NCBI GenBank assembly: GCA_947561395.2 | Contig: OX387184.1 | Span: 40,352,766 to 40,416,765 of the forward strand | Source of the DNA: Buxus sempervirens | Lineage: Eukaryota; Streptophyta; Magnoliopsida; Buxales; Buxaceae | DNA length: 64,000 bases | Direction of reading: 5' to 3' | Part shown: positions 54,837 to 64,000 of the stretch, in pieces | Position numbering within the stretch: position 1 is the stretch's first letter | Layout of the letters: the number at the start of each line of letters is the position of its first letter | Made by a program: the position numbers and the translations under genes | The notes under the pieces: model-generated | The model's database searches: none | Seen by the model: only the letters and a program-made list of their open reading frames with translations | Told to the model about the DNA's origin: nothing

Positions 54837-56295
54837 CTACCTCTTTCGTCCTCGACGGACAGGTTTTATATACCTTCGATTGGACTTGTCAGTACCACCA
54901 GTTCCCAGCGAAAAGCTTCCCCCGGATTCGAGTCCAAGATTACCAGAGGCCTGAAATAGGGACGGGTTCTGTGGAGTTGGCATATTCTGTTGGCTACCAA
55001 ATTGGAAGGAAGGCATTCCTGATGGGACCGGAGAACCAAAAAAGTTAGATGCTGCAGGTGATGCTACTGGCTGGCCAAATGCTGGAACTGCCGGCATAGA
55101 TGCTTGCATCGTGTCCTCCGCCATGCTGTCTTCCATGTTCATCTGATCATTACCTGGAGAGGCTGAACCAAATGCAACAACAGGACTTGGACTTCCGAAC
55201 ACCGGCTGTGATGGGGAGATAGAAGCTGAAGGAGCAGCAGCAGCAGCAGCTGAAGTGAATGAAAATATGGACCCTGAAGAAGGACCGACCGATGAGCCAA
55301 AAACCGTTGGCGCACTACCAGAAGCCACAACACTAGATGAGGTTCCACCAAAGGAAAACCCTGTTGCTGGAGAAGATGTAGAGCCAAAAATGGGATTAAA
55401 GATGGGTGATGTTGTACTACTGCCGGAGCTCATAGAGAAGGCAGCTGAAGAACTCAGTCCGAAGCCAGAACTGGAACCAAACAATTTTGTGGCAGGAGTT
55501 GAAGAATTGAAGAGCGAAGTACCAGACGTGGAAGCAGAAGCCCCACTCAATCCGAATGTTGGAGATGAGGAAGCTGAACCAAACTGACTGGGAATGCTCT
55601 GAGTAAGAGAAGTAGCCCCAGTGGTTCCAGTAGGTGATGTCTGTGCACCAAACAAAGATCCAGTGCTAGCAGCAAAAATGCTGGAACTCTGGGAGTGGTT
55701 ACTGGCAGACGAAGACAAGATTGTACCAGTTCCAGATGAAGCGGTGAACCCAAATATGCTGCTACTTGTACCTGTAGATGAAGAAAACTTCATCCCAATG
55801 GGAGAGCTCCCAAAAAGAAATGCAGGTTTAGTCTTGGATTCCGAATCTGTTGGCTCTATGACAGAAGTTGCCAATGATGGCAAAACAGAATTAGTTGGAG
55901 CTATTGATGAAGTGCTTGACCCAAATTGGAATATGGGTGCTGTTGAAACAGTAGGGGCTGCTACTGTTGTAGGACAACTGCTTGCGCTGACAGTGGTTGT
56001 AAAAGCAGTAGGACCACCACAGAAATTCATATTTGGAGAACTACTGGAAACAGGACCTGAAGAAGCAGAGAATGAAAAGATGGAAGTGCTTGCAGCAAGA
56101 GATCCATTGTTTAGACTAGATGTATTGGTAGTCGCACCAAAGATGCTTGGAATAGTAGGTGGTGATGCACCAGACAAAGTGGCATTTTCAGTGTCTCTGG
56201 ATGAAACCCTGGCTTTTTGACTATCATCCTTACTCTCAATTCCTGATGCTGAAGCCTTTGACGCGACTATCGCATTTGCAGCCTCAGTGTCGAAC
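54837..56295 (-). CDS. NUP136: NUP136 last exon, FG-repeat domain and C terminus
   Basis: Acceptor CTCATGAAG|G; G completes AGG (R). Stop TAG at 54837-54839. 486 codons including stop. Contains repeated FG/FGS/FGA/FGF within Ser/Thr/Ala/Gly-rich spacers, which bind transport receptors (family knowledge). The end is basic: SNRRYIKPVRRGRKR. The GCAGCAGCAGCAGCAGC run at 55229-55246 encodes AAAAAA on the minus strand. Long antisense frames on the plus strand are composition artefacts. Confidence 0.88.
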
Positions 56296-59200
56296 CTTCA
56301 TGAGGTTGTAAAAGCAAAATGATGAGAAAGATCTCAAATTACTTTTACTGCTCAAGATATTAAAGAAGGAAAAATAAAATATAAACGACAAAAAGAAAAA
56401 GGGAAAAAACTTGGATAGAGAATAAAGCCCACAAATCAGCAAAAAAAAAAGCTCTGTAAATTTGTTCCTGAATTAACTAAGAAAATTTTACAAATACACC
56501 ATGTCTCTTGGTCTATTGAAATTTTACTATACATACAAACATAAATTCATGCATGTGTATACATTAATGTCAGCAACATTTTAAGCAATCTGACCACTTC
56601 AGACCAGTCATATTCACAAGAGGCACATAGCCCAAATTTTCTGCCCATAAATCTTAACTTGCCATCCATTATAAGGGTTATAGGATTTGGGCAGGGATGG
56701 CTACCAGCCCTGAGTAAATGTCTTACTCAAGCATTATCCCTTTATCCATCAGGATGATAAAGGCCAAAACAAACACTTCGGTAGTTAATGATACCAGTTA
56801 TCAACTAATTATCCACATTAAGACTGCACAAGAGTAATTTAATCCAAGTTCCAGGGATCAAGAAAATAAGAACAGTGTCAATCAATCCATCAATCAATTC
56901 CTTGTTCTAACTAGTTGAGCTTGGCATCATGAATCTTGTCATTCATCCCAAGCTGTCAAAAATCAGCCTTCAATCAGATTCTGGTTATCCAAATCCTTTT
57001 AACCAACTACATCCATATTCTTTTTGGTCGTCCCCTTGCCGTTTCAAATATTTTAACGAATACCCTCCACACCTTCTCATAGCTACCTCCTTAGTTCTTT
57101 GCTTTATATTTTCAAACCATCCCAAAATACTTTAAATAATCAACTACTTGAGTAATATCTAGTCGCTCACAGATATGTTCATTCTTATCTTTTCTAGTCT
57201 TTTCGCAAATCCATCTCAACATCAACATCACAGTAACACGCAATCAATACATACTTTGCTTCCTTAGTGGATAAACATTTTGATCTATACATTTATTATA
57301 ACGGGCCTAACGATTGTTGCAAAAGTTTACTATTAGTTTGTATGCAACACTCCAATCACATAACACTCAATAATTGGCTCTCAGCACAAGCCATCAAGCT
57401 CTAATTTTATGTACAATGTTCTCATTAATATTTTCTTCCTTACGAGTCCAAGATAGTGAAATTGATTACCTCTAGGAATCTCTTGGTTCTTAGTTCTTAT
57501 CATTTCCTCACATCTATTATTATTTGTGCTAAAGTTACACTCCATATATTTGATCTTAGGACAGCTTATTTTAAAAGCTTTTGATTCCAAAGTAACCCAA
57601 AGCATCTCCCGGTAACATCAATTTTGTATCTATTCCCTCTCTAGTTTTATCCACCAAAACTACATCATCCACAAGCAGCATACATTTGCATACTTCAATT
57701 GGAGTACCTTATAGTCCTAAGACCTTCCTATTTTTATCCTGCTTTCACCACTTCTCCCAGTTGTACAGAAAAAACAATATTCTCTTTACTATCTAATAAT
57801 CGGATAAAGTATTTTCTACACCCTTTTTTCAATTTTCTTTGATTTCATAATCCCTTATAGAAACTCTGGACTCTCACACTTAATGCATCTAACTTGGTCT
57901 AAATCTCCTGTGTCCCCACTAAAACTTACAATTTTGTATACGAGCTTACCTTTTTCAAACCTGGCTTATCATACAAGTTATTATATGTTTGTACTCTAGC
58001 CTCAATTGCTATAATTTTAGTTTCTTTATTCGCACTATTATATTGTTCAAAGTCTTGTTGGTTCTTTTTTTTTTTTTTTGTTGTCAAAGTTTGGAAAATA
58101 AAATATTCTCTTCAACAGCTTTTTGAAGAGTATCTTCTTTTGGAATTAAATTTTAGCTCTAGATTGTCCAAAAGATGTATTTTCCCACTATTTTAAAGTG
58201 ACTAGCCATTTATTCCCAAATTTGTGTAGGGTTTATTTCTAGATCACTTGTTCCCTCTTTCAAATATTCATCTTTAAAAACCACTATTTTCCTCTTTATA
58301 TTATTACCATTTTTAATTTTTAGTTTTTAATACATTTTTTACTCTTCCAACTCCCTGTACAAACATCTGTGGCCATCAACTTATGTTGTAGAGGAATGGC
58401 AATTGTGGGTTGTTGTTGTTTTTTTTTCTGTTCCTTTTTTTCTTTTTTCCTTTTTGTGGGGGGTAGGGGGGAACCTAACCCACCCCTACAAGTGTTTTAC
58501 CCATGGCAAACCCGCTCCTAACTTCCCAACTTTATCACATTGGCAAGGGGACAAGGTTGGGTTGAGCCCACTATGATATAAAATACTAGAATATTTGTGT
58601 TCTTAAAACAAAATATATTAATTAATATATTTTCTTTATAATATATGTATTTTTATATGTAATATATGTGAAAAAGATATATTTGAATAGATTAAGGTCA
58701 AGTTTGGGTTGGGTTGGCCTGAGACCTAACCAGACCCTAAACATATATATGAAATACTAAACCCTAACCAGTAGGGGCAGATAGGGGCCAGTTACCAATT
58801 ATTTCCCACTGCTATCCCTAGAAGCAAGACATGCATGATCAAAACAAAAACAGATTTAAAATCTGCAGTCAATTAGAATTATAAAAAACCTAAAAATCAT
58901 CCCAAAAAGAATAAACCAATAAAACTAGGTTTAGTTCAGATCACATAGAAATTCCCTCAGAAATGTGGAAGATTGGTTTTCATCCCCAACATTAAAAACA
59001 ATCTTGATTTTATGAAGAGAGGAAGGTTTGCATTTCTATGTATATTGCTGGAAAGAAGAGACTCCTGGCAATTCACATAACCCATGCTTTGGGGAGCTTC
59101 TAAAGTAGTCTTTTATCTTCTTCTCTCTTTTAGGAAGGGCACACCACTGTTTCCATCAATGCTTCCTCAATCAATATATCACTTGATTGGAATTATTGCT

Positions 59201-62200
59201 TGAGATTTATCATGAGTTCCTAACTGGTTTTGTGAAGGAAAATTTATGTAGACCACAGTTTGCTAACAGATTGGCATTGCTCAATTTCTTTCAAACTTAA
59301 AATGAGAAGAGTAAAGGACCCACAAAAGTGTCTTATGTAACCTAATGTGAGTTCAAGCCTTCAAACCTCTGATGCAAATGCATTAGAAGAATTTAACATG
59401 CACGCCTAGTGGATCTGCCAATGAATGTGAATCTAACAAGACATTTAAGTAATGTTCAAACTATCAATCCATTTAACACATTCAGCTTTGATACTAGAAA
59501 ACTAATTTTTGCATCATTCAAAGCTTACATATTCCTTCATTTCCCAACTCCCTATTCATGCAATAAAATTATCAAGGTAAATGACAAAGCATATGCTCCT
59601 GATATATGCATTTAAGTTTTAAAGAACTGTTGTAGTTTCAGATGCTCTTAAGCATATAATCATTTTACCATAAAAGATAAGACAGAAATATGTTAGTTTC
59701 ACATGGGTTGACTGCATTTGAACTACATGATTTTAGGCAAAAAATTTACTTTAAGTTTGGCTACTACTACTAATACATGAATACATATAAGAGACGAAGA
59801 ACCATGTAAATATTTCAAATCCTTGGGAATCATATTTTCATGACACAATAGACACCAAACAGTGGAAAAAAATTTAATGGTTTTCTCACAAGGAGATTCA
59901 GGAAACAAAAACTGACCTTCCATGGTTTTCAAGCTTTGAGTTTAATTGTGCATCAGATTTTAGGCCTGAAGATTCAATAAAAGAAGATGACGTTGACGCA
60001 AATGATATTGGTGGAGCCTTTTCAATGCTTTTAGTGCCAGAGCTAAACATGGGAACCAAAAACGACTCTTTTGATGGAACTGCAGATTCAGATGGTGATA
60101 ACAACGGAGGAGTAAGTGAAACAGGGTGGGCGACTGTACTAGAAGCAGGTACAACAGAAAAGGTAAAGCTGGTGTTTTTGGAAGCAGTCATGGAGCCATC
60201 AGAAACTCTTGTTTCAATACTTTTGTTTAATATGGAATCCGATGGAGGCTCGGTTTCAGTGGACGAAACTGAGGGCCTCTCTATAAGAGTTGGTTCAGAA
60301 GCAATACCCTCGCTCTCCACCACAGATGCAACCAGCTTATCTTTTGAAGCAGTCAATGGTGTAGCAGCATTCCGATCACAGTAATCATCATCTAGATCCA
60401 AGAAATCCTTCAAAATAAAAATCAGAAAATTAGTAAATTTACCAAAAGAACCATCTAAAGAAATAAAATGGAACAGACAACAAAATTCTAGAAACCTAGA
60501 ATTTCCTCAAGAAGATAGTGACAGATATTTCTTGCACAATATGCAAGAAAAATATTAAAATGTATTAAAATGCCTATAGTTGATAATCAGAGCTGTCAAA
60601 CATATAAACTAATCCAAAAGATGATATCCTTTGAGAAGACAAAATCAACATCCTAATTTGAGCCATTTTAAAATTGCGATATGATGGAGACCTAATCAAA
60701 ATAGTTCCTAAGCACCCATGGCACCTGGACAGTTTGAAATGCTAACGTTCCTATATTCTCCTATACATCCTTATCAAAAACTTACAATTGCAAACCAGAT
60801 GACAAGATCATTCAGAAACTGAATAAGAAAAACAGCAACCAAAGGAATCATATTGATAAAAAATTCTCCAAGGATAACTTTCTAACCAAGGAAGATACAC
60901 CATTACAAACCTCATTTGCACTCATCCGAAAAGCCCGTTTTTTCTGTAAAGGATCTGAAGCAGAGACAGGACTAACTGCATCTGTGGTTTTAGTACTAGG
61001 TGCAGTTTCTTTAATTGATATTATAGAATCTACAGTGCTACCTGTGGAGACCAACCTGTCCCCACCATAAGAAATTTTTGTTGGGCCATTTTCTTCAATT
61101 TTGTCTTGTTTCTGAGAAGTAGAATCTTGAGCACTAGGTAAACATGTGGCACCAAGAGCATCAAAACTACCATTGTTCTGGACATTATGTACCAACTTTG
61201 GCGAATCTACAACCTCCATACTTCTGAGAGCCTGACCGTGTAACATATTATGTGTCAATTTTGCGGGTGATTTATCCCTGATGGCAACCAACTTAAGTTC
61301 TGATGATTTCTCTTTTGGAGAAGGCACTAACTTATCAAGCTGTTGCAATATTTTTTGGGCCATCTCGGTGGACTGCGAAGGAACAGAAGAAAAACTTGTA
61401 CTGGCAATGCCACTATCTCCATTTTCCATATGCATATTTGAGGTATTATGCTTGGGCCCATCTAGTAGAAGTGGCTTCTGAATAGCAGAACCTTGATTGA
61501 CATCAGAACCAACACCAGCTCTAGGATTTGAGAGCGGAGTACCAGGATATAAGCTCACATTTCTTGAAGTCATTAGATTAGTCTTCTGACGAATCCTACG
61601 TATAGGTCCAACTGATCCAATATCATGATCAAAAACTGAAAAACTACGCTTCGATAACTGCAATTGACAGAGAAGCCCAGTAATTTGATCAATAAAATTA
61701 ATTCCAATAAATCAGCAATTGTTTTTTCAGTATCTAATGGATTCTGACCTACCTGCTTACGAGCAGAAAATGTGTTGATTTCCCTCTCAGATAATGCTGA
61801 TGGCCCAGCATATCCATCCAGCAGGGGCCCACCAGCACCCTGGAAAATGAGCGAGGTCTTGGTTTCAATCCTAGGAAACAAAAAATAAAAGACAAGATGT
61901 AAATATAATTCAAGTCATTGTACCTTATGAGTAGCAGTTGAATGAAATCTTGAATACGGGCTACGAGCCATGCTGTATATTGCAGATCTCCCTCGAGGTC
62001 TTGATGTGAAAAAACCATTTTCTGAAACCCCAGAAGCACCAGTACCATGGACAGCAGATCTTGGTGAGACTGTTACAATAATTGAATTAGATAAAATGAC
62101 AGATTGTTTAGCAAAGCTACATCATCCCTGCGTGCTTGATTATGCATACCTAACATTGAAGGGGATACTTTGGAAGGCCTGCTGCCCATGTAAGCTTTTG

Positions 62201-64000
62201 CAAGGTCTGCCGGTGAGGCAACATCATCTTCAAGAACCTGAACATATTATTCAACAAACATGAAAGTGGAGGCCCGATTAGTTATTAGGCAATTATTTTA
62301 ATGAGAATATAATTATAAACCATCAAAATTATGTGCACATAACTAAATCAAAGCAGAAAGAGTTAGCTTGCTTTCATACACTTGAACTGACACAAGGAGC
62401 TGAAATGCCTCCAAGAAGTCTCCTGCTCTCATTTGCATGTTCTTGCATCGCAATATTTAGTTCCTTCTTAGCAGAAGCTGCTACAGGTTGTGAAGCACTT
62501 GCTTCAATTCTTTTCGCCTCATCACCCGCAGGAACATCAACAGTTCTCGATTGCAATAGTTTTGTCAAGCGATCAATTTCAGCTCTGTGCAGCATTCAAG
62601 TTCATTACACATTAGCATAACCACTCCCATAATACCTGGAACTACAATAGAATGCAAAAAAATATGATTATATAAAGTAGTCAGGTGGAAGATAATGCGT
62701 GCGCGCCTTGATTTAGCCCCATAACAAACCCAACATAGAGAAGACAGGTCGAATCAGATTCACGGTGATCATATAAATTTATTGAGTCAAGAAGGATCTA
62801 TCAACTTTTAACAGATTTATCTAGAAAACATACATTTTATGCAAATTATATATGCTTAACCTATGCTTGAACAAAAACATGGGGGATTAGGATCAGGGCT
62901 GGTCAAACCATGCCCAGATTTTGTGACCACCATCTGCGAAAGAAATAGTAATAAGATTGGATGGTGACCACATCCCATGAAATGGGACATTCTGCCAAGT
63001 CATTAAGACGTCTCAAACAAGCAACAAGAGATCCAAGATCACCTGATGAGCTTGATTTTTTTCTTTTTATTAATTTATTGCAATGGGATAAGTGTGCAAA
63101 TATGATATGTTGGATGGTTAGGAGTCAGGGCAATACCATCAAGACATCTATTGGCCTAAAGGATTATCGAGAAACATTAAGTGATGGGTTCCGTTCCCAC
63201 TGCATGCATGAAACGTGTTAAGAAGGCCATGAACACTAGCTACCACACTGTCAGCATTGATCAGCAGAACATCACAATGTAGTGACATGCCTTCGTGTAC
63301 AAAATTTGGGATCATAACATCAAGACATGTAATGGCCTGAAGGGTTTGGGGTTGAATTTGGAACAGGGTAAGGGTCCAGTTAGGAAGGATTTTGGCGAAA
63401 CCTATGCCCAAACTTTAAAGGAATCAATCCTACCTTAAATGCCAGCAAACCCACAAGCTGTACCCTTTTAAAGTCTCAGAGTTGGGCAGGTAACCCGTTT
63501 AACCCATCCCATTAACATCCCTATAAAGATATATTATGAGTCAGCATGCATTAAACATTTAAGCACACGTAAGGATGACTTCTACATGTCCTGAAATCGA
63601 CATTCCACCAAAAAGGGTCTATTTCAAGTAGCAACAGATTCCTTATCGCAGAGTGTTTGGCTTCTGTGAAATCACAATGCTCTTAACTATTACGTTTTGA
63701 GCAAGTATGGAATATGTTCCTATTGGGAAACTGTGGCAGGTTGTTTAAGCGCCAATAGTTTTTTCTTCTTTTTCAGTGTGGATTTGAACTATTGAACTAT
63801 TAAAGACAACAGAATATAAACTTCTAATATCAAGATAAGTGAAAGAAACTAACAATACTTAAATTTAATTCTTAAACACTTGCCGGGTAAACGTCTTCTG
63901 CTTTAGAAGTTGTTCAAGTTCAGAAAATCCACTTTGATCAAAACTATTACCATGGTCGTCAATTTCATCATTGATTCTTTCTTGTGTTTCCAAATGGTTC
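54837..64000 (-). CDS. NUP136: Nuclear pore protein NUP136/NUP1-like, FG nucleoporin, 5' end outside window
   Basis: Eight exons can be joined in one frame (63884-64000, 62380-62584, 62150-62237, 61924-62069, 61753-61839, 60911-61657, 59917-60407, 54837-56295), giving about 1,113 codons including the stop. Recognition: 'RPRGRSAIYSMARSPYSR', 'DIGSVGPIRRIRQKTNLM', 'EMAQKILQQLDKLVPSPKEK' and an S/T-rich C-terminal half full of FG, FGS and FGA repeats, ending KPVRRGRKR. This is the layout of the plant-specific inner-basket nucleoporin NUP136/NUP1. It lies on the nucleoplasmic face of the pore and acts in mRNA export, nuclear shape and transport (family knowledge). The N terminus is off the right edge. 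The frame has no stop, and every splice site but one is GT-AG, so the gene looks functional. The last intron (3.6 kb) holds an RTE remnant. Confidence 0.88.
56296..59916 (-). other. NUP136 last intron, 3.6 kb
   Basis: GTCAGT donor side at 59916, AAG acceptor at 56296. Long because of TE remnants: RTE LINE at 56900-57760, otherwise AT-rich with T-runs (58062-58080, 58410-58455). No coding exon could be fitted; the flanking exons join in phase without one. Confidence 0.6.
56900..57760 (-). mobile_element. RTE-clade LINE remnant
   Basis: Minus-strand pieces in shifting frames: 'CMLLVDDVVLVDKTREGID' (RT catalytic box, ADD changed to VDD), 'KTKYMECNFS'-like sequence at about 57540, 'EIPRGNQFHYLGLVRK' (the YLG box), and near the 3' end 'ARGRPKRIW', typical of the plant RTE C terminus. 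All are highly broken. It lies in the last intron of the nucleoporin gene, in the same orientation. Confidence 0.7.
59917..60407 (-). CDS. NUP136: NUP136 exon
   Basis: Acceptor TTTTGAAG|GAT, donor AAG|GTCAGT. Begins DFLDLDDDYCDRNAATP. Serine- and proline-rich, low complexity, with few FG motifs. 491 nt, leaves phase 2. Confidence 0.85.
60911..61657 (-). CDS. NUP136: NUP136 exon, large central
   Basis: Acceptor CAATTGCAG|TTA, donor GAG|GTTTGT. 249 codons: 'SKRSFSVFDHDIGSVGPIRR', 'EMAQKILQQLDKLVPSPKEK' and ending 'KKRAFRMSANE'. The RRIRQKT stretch is basic and may help nuclear targeting (inference). Confidence 0.88.
61753..61839 (-). CDS. NUP136: NUP136 exon
   Basis: Acceptor ATTTTCCAG|GGT chosen because the upstream CCTAG would give GAT TGA at once; donor CAG|GTAGGT. 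Encodes GAGGPLLDGYAGPSALSERE. 87 nt. An AAG at 61852 is a possible alternative acceptor. Confidence 0.7.
61924..62069 (-). CDS. NUP136: NUP136 exon
   Basis: Acceptor GTAACAG|TC, donor AAG|GTACAA. Encodes VSPRSAVHGTGASGVSENGF and RPRGRSAIYSMARSPYSRFH, the most conserved family block. 146 nt, leaves phase 0. Confidence 0.9.
62150..62237 (-). CDS. NUP136: NUP136 exon
   Basis: Acceptor TGTTCAG|GTT, donor TTAG|GTATGC. Encodes VLEDDVASPADLAKAYMGSR and PSKVSPSML. 88 nt, leaves phase 1. Confidence 0.85.
62380..62584 (-). CDS. NUP136: NUP136 exon
   Basis: Acceptor GCTGCACAG|A, donor AAGT|GTATGA. Encodes AEIDRLTKLLQSRTVDVPAG and 'KKELNIAMQEHANESRRLLG'. 1 + 204 nt, leaves phase 0. Confidence 0.85.
62585..63883 (-). 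other. NUP136 intron of 1.3 kb with GC-AG ends
   Basis: AT-rich, no coding signal. Repeated phrases (ATCAAGACATCTATTGGCCT and ATCAAGACATGTAATGGCCT, 63138 and 63319) indicate a short dispersed duplication. Confidence 0.55.
63884..64000 (-). CDS. NUP136: NUP136 exon, first visible (partial)
   Basis: Encodes ...NHLETQERINDEIDDHG, ...SGFSELEQLLKQKTFTR. The donor would be GC: CCCG|GCAAGTG, splitting the codon after CG. The next exon supplies A, giving R. Using the nearby GT instead puts a stop in frame. Confidence 0.75.

Noticed and set aside
55255-56220. Plus-strand open frames of 110 and 199 codons
   Set aside because: Antisense shadows of the Ser/Thr/Gly-rich last exon of the nucleoporin gene.

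Overview
The window is plant nuclear DNA, most likely from an angiosperm with a transposon-rich genome, probably a eudicot. Evidence: an intron-rich plant-type FG nucleoporin gene, a FAR1-type Mutator-like element, a Cassandra-type LTR carrying a 5S rRNA copy, L1 and RTE LINE remnants, a Ty1/copia element primed by initiator tRNA-Met, and many 2-4 kb LTRs. There are no bacterial operons, rRNA or tRNA genes, or CRISPR arrays. The species cannot be named from sequence alone.

Layout. 1-2508 is the 3' part of a large LTR, interrupted by a duplicated Cassandra LTR. 2509-8811 is a decayed L1 LINE cut by a solo LTR (3801-6235), followed by a minus-strand solo LTR (8812-11290) and an LTR stub. 11963-21903 is a Mutator-like element with recognisable TIRs and a 10-bp target duplication. 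It holds a broken FAR1-like transposase on the minus strand, a second broken gene on the plus strand, and a nested 3.05-kb solo LTR. At its right edge is a Hikeshi-like gene fragment. Two divergent LTRs of one family lie back to back at 23028-28148, separated and flanked by the same five bases, CCTAC. 28154-31057 has no gene. 31415-51342 is a Ty1/copia element with three levels of nesting: one LTR sits in RNase H, and a 4-kb LTR sits in the 3' LTR. That 4-kb LTR contains a GTACC-rich minisatellite which received three further solo LTRs. 51861-52974 is a non-autonomous TIR element. From 54837 to the right edge lies the only apparently functional gene, a minus-strand NUP136/NUP1-like nucleoporin with eight exons visible and its 5' end outside the window. 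Its large last intron holds an RTE LINE remnant.

Most interesting pattern. Eleven LTRs of 2 kb or more are present, ten of them complete, and I found no gag-pol belonging to any. Several unrelated LTR families share one layout: a GC-rich inverted-repeat block, then an array of small hairpins whose loops are conserved while their arms change in a paired way, then one conserved hairpin followed by a pyrimidine tract and usually CAG. In the array at 45620-46146 neighbouring 80-bp repeats carry compensatory arm changes around a UNCG-type tetraloop. This suggests selection on RNA structure, or a copying process that preserves palindromes. I know of no name for the module.

All coordinates and motif matches were read by eye. 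Family assignments come from recognised protein motifs or LTR architecture, and no database search was run.
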